Positions 1 to 5,661 of a stretch of 6,849 bases of DNA are shown piece by piece. The notes below the pieces were generated by a model, which was not told the DNA's origin, ran no database searches, and saw only the letters and a program-made list of their open reading frames with translations. The stretch covers positions 1-6,849 of the forward strand of contig MHHC01000043.1 in NCBI GenBank assembly GCA_001805885.1. The letters run 5' to 3'. The first letter of the stretch is position 1; every line of letters starts with the position of its first letter. The DNA comes from Omnitrophica WOR_2 bacterium RIFCSPLOWO2_12_FULL_51_24 (GTDB taxonomy: Bacteria > Omnitrophota > Gorgyraeia > Pluralincolimonadales > Pluralincolimonadaceae). A program made the position numbers and the translations under genes.

Positions 1-483
1 GATTTCATCCGCATAAATGACTTTTCCGTTTACTTCGTAAGAATTACCTATAAAAGTCACATCTCCCGCCGAATAGATTGCGTTATCCCAGAATAAATCC
101 GCCAACTCTTTCTTCTCCAGGAATGCCTCTATCCTCTTCTGCGTGCGGGCATTCGGAGGCATATCCGGGACATAGCCTGTCCCGACCGCCTTCCATTTTT
201 TGTTAGCCTCGAGGACTTCAATCGTAAGAGAATATTTTCCGGCGCCCAGAGGGATACCGGTCTCGGCCGCCGTATCAGAAGGAAGTTTGGAAATAGCTTT
301 GTCGATCGCCGCCTCAGCAAGATAAAAAGCCTCTGCTGTTTCCTTATGGCGCTCTGTCGCCCTTGTCTCGGAAAGCATCCTCATGAACATCCCTATGCTT
401 ATGATGACCAGGACAGTAATGGCCAAAAAGGTTATGATAAGTATCGCGCCGCGATTTTTCCCCGGTAACTTTGTCTTATCCAT
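1..483 (-). CDS. PilX-like minor pilin, partial (C-terminus beyond left edge)
   Basis: An open frame of 161 codons runs from an ATG at 481-483 to the window edge with no stop. The protein begins with a short basic stretch, then a hydrophobic segment at about residues 12-32. This is followed by an amphipathic region ending in AFYLAEAAIDKA (residues 52-63), which resembles the conserved start of PilX-type proteins. After RG (11-12) there is no Glu at mature position 5, unlike the four pilin-type genes upstream; loss of that Glu is known in PilX and GspK relatives. The last visible part (about 133-157) reads like short beta strands broken by glycines (SAGDVTFIGN, then VNGKVIY). The start is supported by an AGGAGG 4 nt upstream that overlaps the stop of the PilW-like gene. 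Role inferred: minor subunit of the pilus tip or priming complex, inserted in the inner membrane. A GspK-like role is the main alternative. Confidence 0.72.
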   Translation of the reverse strand, partial: MDKTKLPGKNRGAILIITFLAITVLVIISIGMFMRMLSETRATERHKETAEAFYLAEAAIDKAISKLPSDTAAETGIPLGAGKYSLTIEVLEANKKWKAVGTGYVPDMPPNARTQKRIEAFLEKKELADLFWDNAIYSAGDVTFIGNSYEVNGKVIYADEI

Positions 484-487
484 ATCG

Positions 488-493
488 CCTCCT
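488..493 (-). promoter_or_regulatory. Ribosome binding site of the PilX-like gene
   Basis: A perfect AGGAGG sits 4 nt before the ATG at 483 and shares bases with the TAG stop (492-494) of the preceding gene. It fixes the start of the edge-truncated frame and points to translational coupling. Confidence 0.75.
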
Positions 494-1235
494 ACTTATT
501 CCTCATGACTACCGAATCGGTTAAAGTTACGGTCAACCTTCTCGTTCCCCCCTTGGTCGGTAGTTCCAATTTTGACAGAAAAAATTTTATCTTCATGAGC
601 GAGCCGCTGATCGTGAAATCAGCCCCATTATCGATGACACCATCATTGTTATTGGCCGGACCGGTGACTTCGCTCGTTATATAATTGGCCCTGACTGAGC
701 CGGAATCCCTCGGAATTACAAGGCCCGCGAGGTTTATCGCATTGGCGGCCACGCTGACAAACGTAAACGGGAAGCTGTAAGAATCATTGTAATAGACGTA
801 TTTGCGCAGCTGCTGTATCCCTTCGGGCGGGACATAGGTACAATATACGATGACCGAACGCCAAACGGGCTTGTAGTCGGCGTCAAGATGGACATAATCG
901 TTATTGGCGTGCGTGCCGTCTTCGGCGGCCGCGGCAGGATCCCCTCTCGCGGAAGCGAATATGAGAATCTGGTGGGTCTCGCTGTTCAAGGGGTCAACAA
1001 AACTTGTGACCGCTCCGGTGCCGTCGACCGTCACTGTACTCCTGTTAGTCTCAGAAAGGTCTCTTACCATCTCGGCCATCGCGACACGAGCCCCGCCGCT
1101 AAGCTGGGCGCGGACATCGACCGATTCTGCGGCGTCCCTGCCGGATGAGACGATAAAGTAGATAGCTCCGCTTAATACCGCCAACACCGCAAGGACTATC
1201 ATTATCTCCGTGAGGGTATAACCTATCCTCTTCAT
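492..1235 (-). CDS. PilW/GspJ-like minor prepilin
   Basis: A 247-residue prepilin. The leader is only five residues (MKRIG), followed by YTLTE, so cleavage after Gly5 would leave Tyr1 and Glu5 in the mature chain. The hydrophobic helix covers about residues 9-30. The segment GARVAMAEMVRDLSE (48-62) matches the helix found in PilW/GspJ proteins after the membrane part. A beta-rich region follows, with W125 and an LRKYVYY strand (143-149). The C-terminus SVVMRNK has the 'V.xRN' ending common in this group. Family knowledge: such proteins join PilV- and PilX-type subunits to prime filament assembly. The gene starts 1 nt after the stop of the PilV-like gene; GAGG at 1240-1243 precedes the ATG by 4 nt and overlaps that stop region. 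Only C132 is present, so no internal disulfide is possible. Assignment between PilW and GspJ is not resolved. Confidence 0.82.
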   Translation of the reverse strand: MKRIGYTLTEIMIVLAVLAVLSGAIYFIVSSGRDAAESVDVRAQLSGGARVAMAEMVRDLSETNRSTVTVDGTGAVTSFVDPLNSETHQILIFASARGDPAAAAEDGTHANNDYVHLDADYKPVWRSVIVYCTYVPPEGIQQLRKYVYYNDSYSFPFTFVSVAANAINLAGLVIPRDSGSVRANYITSEVTGPANNNDGVIDNGADFTISGSLMKIKFFLSKLELPTKGGTRRLTVTLTDSVVMRNK

Positions 1236-1236
1236 G

Positions 1237-1647
1237 TCACCTCTGCGTCATCATAGTCGTTGCGCTAAACGATCTGTTCCTGATCTTTACCTCATCCTGC
1301 CAGCTTACCGTCATCGTTATCACTAACGGATCTGCGGCGGGATTCTGATATGAAACCACGACGGTCTCGTTCCTCAACTTCCGGGGACCGATCCTGTCGG
1401 CAAGGTCAACTCCGGCCGGATACGCGGCCACGACATTATTTGTCGTAAAGGGATCCGTACTCCTCATGCTCTCAAGCACGAAAGACGCGTCGTTCACCGC
1501 TATCGTCGTGTTCCTGGATATCTCCATCACTACGAGATAATTGTAAAATAGGACGAGGACGGGCAGAAGCGCCGCGATTAATATCGCCGCTGAGACCATA
1601 AGTTCGATCAGTGAAAAACCTTTTTTCGAGATCTTTTTTGATCTCAT
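1237..1647 (-). CDS. PilV/GspI-like minor prepilin
   Basis: A 136-residue prepilin with a ten-residue basic leader (MRSKKISKKG) and cleavage site G/FSLIE, giving Phe1 and Glu5 in the mature protein. The hydrophobic helix spans about residues 12-40 and contains Pro29, close to the usual kink position. The C-terminal part has VITMTVSWQDEV (109-120), the 'V.VSWQD' strand typical of PilV and GspI proteins, and ends in TTMMTQR. Size and order (V, then W, then X) agree with minor-pilin cassettes in type IV pilus loci. The upstream pilin gene stops 12 nt before the ATG; a GGCGG-type binding site lies about 8 nt upstream and touches that stop. It contains no cysteine. The product should be held in the inner membrane until built into the priming or tip complex. 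GspI of a pseudopilus is the alternative. Confidence 0.82.
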   Translation of the reverse strand: MRSKKISKKGFSLIELMVSAAILIAALLPVLVLFYNYLVVMEISRNTTIAVNDASFVLESMRSTDPFTTNNVVAAYPAGVDLADRIGPRKLRNETVVVSYQNPAADPLVITMTVSWQDEVKIRNRSFSATTMMTQR

Positions 1648-1659
1648 CTTATAAACCGC

Positions 1660-2094
1660 CTATTCCACCGGCGCTCCGGCCGCGTTATCTACCTTTATTA
1701 CGCCGGACTCGTCCAAAAAAAAGATCCTTATGCCTGTGACGTTCGGCGTTACCGGCGAAGCCGTGACGGTATACTGGTCCGGACTTACCAATGTGTAAGT
1801 GAAATTATACCCTTCCTTGGCGCCTGAACCTAAAATTTGGTCTATGTAAGGGGGGGTCGTGATGCTTAACTCGTTCAAACTGTTGGGGTAGGTCAGAGGG
1901 CTCTGGATACTGCGGTAACCTACGCATGCGGTGCTGATCGTCCTCAGCGATGCGATGGCTGAGGTCTCGTCAGCCTGGATACGCGCCCTCAAAAATACCG
2001 GGATAGAAACGGCCGCGAGCAGCGCAATGACCGCTATCACGATCATTATCTCTACCAGGGTAAAACCCGGCCTGTGATATCTTATTCCCACCAT
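1660..2094 (-). CDS. Type IV pilin, second paralogue
   Basis: A 144-residue pilin. The leader MVGIRYHRPG is followed by FTLVEIMIV, with Glu5 of the mature protein intact. The helix runs to about residue 60 and holds one cysteine, C57 (mature position 47). The remainder is a short beta domain with PPYID, QYTVTASPVTPNVTG (108-122) and RIFFLDESGVIK. It is closely related along its whole length to the pilin encoded at 2183-2614 (roughly two thirds identical by eye), so the pair is a tandem duplication. The binding site is weak (TAGGT, a few bases before ATG), in contrast to its neighbour, and a hairpin separates the two genes. This suggests a less abundant subunit. It could be a minor pilin mixed into the filament, a backup major pilin or a GspG/GspH-like pseudopilin. 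The start was chosen because it gives a standard leader; GTG at codon 2 is less likely. Confidence 0.88.
   Translation of the reverse strand: MVGIRYHRPGFTLVEIMIVIAVIALLAAVSIPVFLRARIQADETSAIASLRTISTACVGYRSIQSPLTYPNSLNELSITTPPYIDQILGSGAKEGYNFTYTLVSPDQYTVTASPVTPNVTGIRIFFLDESGVIKVDNAAGAPVE
1739..1778 (-). repeat. 40-nt block identical to 2262-2301 (pilin paralogue)
   Basis: These 40 bases match 2262-2301 without a mismatch, in the same orientation and frame, and encode QYTVTASPVTPNV plus parts of the flanking codons. The surrounding coding sequence of the two pilins differs at many positions, including silent ones. Confidence 0.9.
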
Positions 2095-2102
2095 AGTGAC
2101 CT

Positions 2103-2131
2103 AGTTTAGTTGCTTTATCCATAAAAGTCAA
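2103..2131 (-). promoter_or_regulatory. Possible weak promoter before second pilin gene
   Basis: On the minus strand, TTGACT (2126-2131) is separated by 17 nt from TAAACT (2103-2108). Five of six -35 bases and four of six -10 bases match the sigma70 consensus. The predicted start site would fall within a base or two of the ATG at 2094, giving a nearly leaderless transcript, and the -35 overlaps the 3' arm of the hairpin. It may be a chance match. Confidence 0.2.
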
Positions 2132-2170
2132 GGGACGAGAATAAATATTCTCGCCCCTTTTTACACTTTT
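2123..2170 (-). terminator. Hairpin after major pilin gene: partial terminator or mRNA stabiliser
   Basis: Arms at 2130-2143 and 2146-2159 form a 14-bp stem closing on only two unpaired bases, so in practice a 4-base loop with the innermost pair open. The one imperfect position is a G-U pair in minus-strand RNA but an A-C mismatch in plus-strand RNA, so the fold favours the direction in which the genes are read. An outer 6-bp arm pair (2123-2128 with 2165-2170, AAAAGT/ACTTTT) can extend it across a bulge. It starts about 24 nt after the stop of the pilin gene at 2183. On the minus strand the T-run after the stem is broken (GACTTTT), which suggests incomplete termination. On the plus strand the stem is followed directly by five T, but no gene reads that way. 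Inferred role: lower transcription into the minor pilins or protect the 3' end of the pilin mRNA. Confidence 0.55.
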
Positions 2171-2182
2171 ACGCTCTGAGCA

Positions 2183-2614
2183 TTATTCGATCGGGTTGCC
2201 CGCAGCGTTATTCAATCTTATTACGCCAGCCTCGTCAACGAAGAATATCCTCGTACCGGTAACGTTCGGCGTTACCGGCGAAGCCGTGACGGTATACTGG
2301 TTTGCGCCTACCAAAGCATAGACAAAGGTGTATCCCTGCTTCGTGCCAGTACCCAATGTCGCATCAATGTAAGGGGGATTAGCACCGCTTAGGGCAGCCA
2401 AGTTCGCCGGATATGTCACCGGGCTCTGCGCAGCGCGGAAACTCTCACACGCTGTGCTGATCGTGCGCACTGAAGCGATCGCCGCAGCCTCGTTCGCGTT
2501 GTGTCTTGCACGTAGTAAGTTGGGTATCGCTATCGCTGCTAAAAGAGCTATAATGGCAACTACGATCATGATCTCAACGAGCGTAAAACCCTTTCTTCCC
2601 ATGAGTTTTATCAT
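2183..2614 (-). CDS. pilA: Type IV major pilin (PilA/GspG-like)
   Basis: A 143-residue prepilin, the probable main filament subunit. Leader MIKLMGRKG precedes FTLVEIMIVVA; cleavage after Gly9 leaves Phe1 and Glu5. The helix continues through IPNLLRARHNANEAAAIAS to about residue 60 and holds the only cysteine, C56 (mature 47). A compact beta domain follows (PPYID, GYTFVYAL, QYTVTASPVTPNVTG, RIFFVDEAGVIRL). There is no C-terminal cysteine pair, so the disulfide-closed D-loop of classical PilA is absent; the layout is closer to GspG-like pilins. The first ATG is preferred over the ATG at codon 5 because AAGGAGG lies 9 nt before the first and 21 nt before the second. The gene has its own near-consensus promoter and is followed by a hairpin, features expected for the most abundant product of the cluster. 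A major pseudopilin of a secretion system is the alternative. Confidence 0.9.
   Translation of the reverse strand: MIKLMGRKGFTLVEIMIVVAIIALLAAIAIPNLLRARHNANEAAAIASVRTISTACESFRAAQSPVTYPANLAALSGANPPYIDATLGTGTKQGYTFVYALVGANQYTVTASPVTPNVTGTRIFFVDEAGVIRLNNAAGNPIE
2262..2301 (-). repeat. 40-nt block identical to 1739-1778 (pilin paralogue)
   Basis: This is the second copy of the identical in-frame block, encoding the same QYTVTASPVTPNV strand of the beta domain. All thirteen complete codons are the same in both genes, although nearby codons for shared residues differ. Confidence 0.9.
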
Positions 2615-2623
2615 CTTCTTTCC

Positions 2624-2630
2624 CCTCCTT
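2624..2630 (-). promoter_or_regulatory. Strong ribosome binding site of the major pilin gene
   Basis: AAGGAGG, extended by two more G, lies 9 nt before the ATG at 2614 in a purine-rich leader. It is among the strongest binding sites in the window and decides between two candidate ATG codons four codons apart. Confidence 0.8.
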
Positions 2631-2667
2631 TCTTCCTAGATTGGGACTTTCATCACCTTCTAATTAG

Positions 2668-2695
2668 AGTATAACATAAATGCGACCTCTGTCAA
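2668..2695 (-). promoter_or_regulatory. Sigma70-type promoter of the major pilin gene
   Basis: On the minus strand, TTGACA (2690-2695, six of six) is followed after 16 nt by TATACT (2668-2673, five of six). TG at the extended -10 position (TGT directly before TATACT) strengthens it. The -35 begins 5 nt after the TAG of pilC. The expected transcription start near 2661 gives a leader of about 47 nt, too short for a typical riboswitch. This suggests housekeeping-sigma transcription rather than the sigma54 promoters used for pilA in several proteobacteria. I see no clear operator repeats around it. Confidence 0.75.
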
Positions 2696-2700
2696 GCACT

Positions 2701-3912
2701 CTATTTACCGACGACCTGAACCAGCTTGACTATCGGCAGGAACATCGATACTACGATGCCGCCGACGACGATACCGAGAAAAGCGATTATCAAGGGTTCT
2801 ATCAAACTCGTCAATCCCGAGACGGCCGCGTCCACTTCGCTCTCGTAGAAGTCGGCGACCTTTCCCAGCATCTCCTCTAATTTACCCGTCTGTTCCCCGA
2901 CCGAGATCATCCTTGTGACCATAGGCGGGAAGACCTTGCTTGCGGTCAGCGGCTGCGCTATCGACTCGCCCTCCTTGATGCTCATCTTGGTGTGCACGAC
3001 GGCGGCTTCTATGACTTTGTTCCCGGATGTCTTTCCGACTATCTCAAGGGCCGTCAGGATCGAAACGCCGCTCTTCTGCAGCGTCGAAAGCGTGCGCGCA
3101 AACCTCGCGATCGCCACCTTCCTCAAAAGCTTACCTATAACGGGTATATTCAGTAAGAATGTATCGAAGGCGAGCCTTCCTTTCTCCGTCTTTATCGCCT
3201 GCGAAACTGCGAAAATCCCGAGTCCTAACGCTATAATTACAAAAAGCAGATAACTCCTCACGATATGCGAGATCTTTATCAGTATCAGTGTCGGCAGCGG
3301 CAACGTGACGCCGATAGTCGCGAATATGCTTTCGAATGTCGGGACGACTTTGACTATCAAAAAAGTCGTTATCGCTATTGCCATGAATACGACTACCGCC
3401 GGATATATGAGGCTCGATTTCACCTTCCTTATCAGGGCGATCGTCTTTTCCATATATATGGCGACCCTGTCGAGTATCTCGTCAAGGTTGCCGCTCGACT
3501 CACCCGCCTTGACCATATTTATGAAGAAGGGAGAAAAGACGTTCGGCTGTTTGCCCAGGGCCTCGGAAAGGCTCTGTCCTCCCTCGACGTTATCGCGGAC
3601 CCTCTTGACTATGGTCTTGAAACCCTTGCTCTCCATCTGTTCCTGAAGGGCATCCAAAGCCCCGACAAGCGGGATGCCGGCGTCTACCATTGTGGCTAGC
3701 TGTCTCGAGAAGACAACCAGCTCGTCGAGCTTTATCCTCTCTCCCCCGCCGAAGGGGCTGGACCTGGTCTTATACTTCGCCTCCTCCAACGATATTATTA
3801 TGTATTCTTTCTGCCTCAGAGCATCTACTATGGCGATGTTGTTCGCCGCTTCCATGGAACCGGTCACGGTCCTGCCGTCTTTATCTTTCGCGCTATATTT
3901 GAATTGTGGCAC
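2701..3912 (-). CDS. pilC: PilC/GspF inner-membrane platform protein
   Basis: A 403-residue polytopic protein of the usual family length. It has two T2SSF repeats, one at about residues 68-190 (starting FSRQLATMVDAGIPL) and one at about 270-392 (FARTLSTLQKSGVSI). Each carries the paired signature MVKAGESSGNLDEIL (133-147) or MISVGEQTGKLEEML (335-349). Predicted membrane segments lie near 170-190, 220-240 and 373-397. The N-terminus (FKYSAKDKDGRTVTGSMEA) is the normal PilC beta-hairpin region. Family knowledge: the protein sits at the filament base, couples the cytoplasmic ATPase to pilin insertion and is essential for assembly. The start codon is GTG at 3910-3912, placed immediately after the TAG of the ATPase gene; GGAGG inside the end of that gene lies 5 nt upstream. 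Nothing suggests truncation. GspF is the alternative name, depending on system type. Confidence 0.93.
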   Translation of the reverse strand: MPQFKYSAKDKDGRTVTGSMEAANNIAIVDALRQKEYIIISLEEAKYKTRSSPFGGGERIKLDELVVFSRQLATMVDAGIPLVGALDALQEQMESKGFKTIVKRVRDNVEGGQSLSEALGKQPNVFSPFFINMVKAGESSGNLDEILDRVAIYMEKTIALIRKVKSSLIYPAVVVFMAIAITTFLIVKVVPTFESIFATIGVTLPLPTLILIKISHIVRSYLLFVIIALGLGIFAVSQAIKTEKGRLAFDTFLLNIPVIGKLLRKVAIARFARTLSTLQKSGVSILTALEIVGKTSGNKVIEAAVVHTKMSIKEGESIAQPLTASKVFPPMVTRMISVGEQTGKLEEMLGKVADFYESEVDAAVSGLTSLIEPLIIAFLGIVVGGIVVSMFLPIVKLVQVVGK

Positions 3913-5658
3913 CTATTCCTCCGCGGTTACCCTTAATACCTCTTCTACCGTCGTGTTGCCCAGCGCGAGGTTCTCAAGCGCCGCGGCACGCAGCGTAAGC
4001 ATCCCCTTTTCCTTTACAGCATATTCCTTTATCTTATCGCTATCTGCCCTGTCAAGTATCATCTCTTTTATCCTGTCGTCGATGATAAAATTTTCGAGAA
4101 TGGCAAACCTGCCGTAATAACCGGTATTATTGCACTTGGCGCAGCCCTTCCCCTTATAAAAAGTCACCTTGTCCCCTGCGAGGACCCTGCCCCCTTCGGG
4201 GACCTTGCCCCTTTCCTTATATCCTAACTTATCGAGCGTCTCTTTCGGGATATCGATCTTTTCTCTGCAGCTGGTGCATACTCTTTTCATTAATCTTTGC
4301 GCGCAGATGAATACGACGCTGGACGCGACCAGGAACGGCTCTACGCCCATATCTATAAGCCTCGTGACGGCGCTCGGCGCGTCGTTTGTGTGCAGCGTTG
4401 AAAGGAGCAGCTGTCCGGTGAGCGACGCTTTGATCGCGATGTCGGCGGTCTCAAAATCGCGGATCTCGCCGACCATTACGATATCAGGCGCCTGGCGCAG
4501 AAAAGCGCGGAGGCCGTTGGCGAAGGTCAGCCCTATCTCCGGCCTGACCTGCACCTGCGTTATTCCCATGAGCTCATATTCGATCGGGTCCTCTATCGTG
4601 ACGATGTTCTTCTCCGGCGTATTCAGTATATTAAGGAGGGAGTAAAGGGTCGTGGACTTTCCGCTTCCGGTGGGACCCGTCACAAGGAACATGCCGTATG
4701 GCTTCGAGATGGCTTCCTTTAATTCCTCCAAAGTCTTCGGAAGGAAGCCTAGTTTTTCCGGAGAGACTTTTATGCTGGATTTGTCAAGGACTCTCATGAC
4801 GACTTTCTCGCCGTGGACCAACGGCAATGTCGAGACCCTGAAATCTATCTCCCTTTCGTCCATCCTCACCTTGAACCTGCCGTCCTGCGGAAGCCGCCAT
4901 TCGGTTATATCCATATCCGACATTATCTTCAGCCTCGTAAGCACTGCGTTCTGGTTTGACTTCGGCAGGTGCAAAAACTCGGTAAGTGCGCCGTCAATGC
5001 GATACCGGATGCGCATATCGGTCTCAGTCGGTTCTACATGAATATCCGATGCGCGGCGTTTGAGCGCTTCGCTTATTGTGACATCGACTATCTTGAGTAT
5101 CGGCGCCTTTTGGCTCTCTATGGCCAAAGTGGAAACATCAAATCTTTCCGCATCTTCAGACGAGATTAGCTCCAGCCCTTCACCCTCGACATCTTTTACT
5201 ATCTTATCTATGGAAAGAGTTTCTGCGCCGTAATAGCTCGCGATCGCAACGCTTATATCCTTGTCGGTGGCGATGACAGGGTCTATCTCGTATTTGGTAA
5301 GGATCTTCAGGTCATCGAGCGCGAATATGTCGAGGGGGTCGGACATTGCCACAGTCATGCGGTTGCCGATCTTCGAGACGGGAATAACATGATAAAGGCG
5401 CACGATCTTCTCCGGCACAAGGGAGATGATATCTTTGTCTATTTTATATTTTGCAAGATTTATCGGCGTTATGTTCAACTCCTGGCCGAATATCGCGAGA
5501 AGCTCGTTTTCATTGACGAGCCCTTTTTCTATGAGGATCTTGCTGAGGTTGCCGCCCTGCGCCTTCTGGGCCCTTATTGCTTCGTCCAGTTTTTCTTTCG
5601 ATATGGAGCCCTTTTTCAAAAGGACTTCCGCTAATTTATCTCTTATGCTTTTAGCCAT
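3913..5658 (-). CDS. pilB: PilB/GspE-type assembly ATPase with MshEN-like N-domain
   Basis: A complete 581-residue hexameric ATPase of the filament-extension class. N-terminal region: about 1-145 resembles MshEN/T2SSE_N, with two 24-residue helical motifs (8-31 and 37-60) joined by five residues. The core contains ASDIHVEP (203-210), RYRIDG (218-223) and RLPQDGRFK (255-263). Walker A is GPTGSGKST (328-336, Lys334), the Asp box is near 353-359 (TIEDP), Walker B is IVMVGEIRD with Glu398, and the His box carries His423. Cys461/Cys464 and Cys506/Cys509 form the zinc-binding CxxC pair that separates PilB/GspE from PilT. The loop before Walker B reads LRQAPD where many relatives have LRQDPD. It starts 3 nt after the preceding ATPase gene, with AGGA 7 nt upstream, and abuts pilC. 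Role: ATP hydrolysis at the cytoplasmic face drives pilin polymerisation through PilC. GspE of a secretion system cannot be excluded. Confidence 0.93.
   Translation of the reverse strand: MAKSIRDKLAEVLLKKGSISKEKLDEAIRAQKAQGGNLSKILIEKGLVNENELLAIFGQELNITPINLAKYKIDKDIISLVPEKIVRLYHVIPVSKIGNRMTVAMSDPLDIFALDDLKILTKYEIDPVIATDKDISVAIASYYGAETLSIDKIVKDVEGEGLELISSEDAERFDVSTLAIESQKAPILKIVDVTISEALKRRASDIHVEPTETDMRIRYRIDGALTEFLHLPKSNQNAVLTRLKIMSDMDITEWRLPQDGRFKVRMDEREIDFRVSTLPLVHGEKVVMRVLDKSSIKVSPEKLGFLPKTLEELKEAISKPYGMFLVTGPTGSGKSTTLYSLLNILNTPEKNIVTIEDPIEYELMGITQVQVRPEIGLTFANGLRAFLRQAPDIVMVGEIRDFETADIAIKASLTGQLLLSTLHTNDAPSAVTRLIDMGVEPFLVASSVVFICAQRLMKRVCTSCREKIDIPKETLDKLGYKERGKVPEGGRVLAGDKVTFYKGKGCAKCNNTGYYGRFAILENFIIDDRIKEMILDRADSDKIKEYAVKEKGMLTLRAAALENLALGNTTVEEVLRVTAEE
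3918..3922 (-). promoter_or_regulatory. Ribosome binding site of pilC inside the ATPase gene
   Basis: GGAGG lies in the last codons of the upstream ATPase gene, 5 nt before the GTG of pilC. It supports GTG as the true start and implies that ribosomes ending on the ATPase re-initiate on pilC. Confidence 0.7.
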
Positions 5659-5661
5659 AGA

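Noticed and set aside
888..1161. Plus-strand open frames opposite the PilW-like gene
   Set aside because: They lie fully antisense to a gene with clear prepilin features, have no ribosome binding site worth noting and no recognisable protein motif.
2183..2614. Conductive, aromatic-rich pilin (nanowire type)
   Set aside because: About ten aromatic residues among 134 mature residues, and a beta domain is present; it lacks the short, aromatic-dense form of Geobacter-type PilA.
2636..2653. Five-codon leader frame (MKVPI, stop) on the minus strand in the pilin 5' leader
   Set aside because: Its possible binding site AAGG is only 2 nt from the ATG, too close to work well, and so short a frame is expected by chance.
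2615..2667. Possible riboswitch (for example c-di-GMP) before the pilin gene
   Set aside because: The leader from the predicted start is only about 47 nt and mostly purines, too short for a known aptamer plus expression platform.
2915..5041. Several plus-strand open frames of 110-160 codons opposite pilC and the complete ATPase
   Set aside because: They are mirror frames of strongly conserved coding sequence; their low-complexity Ser/Leu/Arg content is typical of antisense translation.
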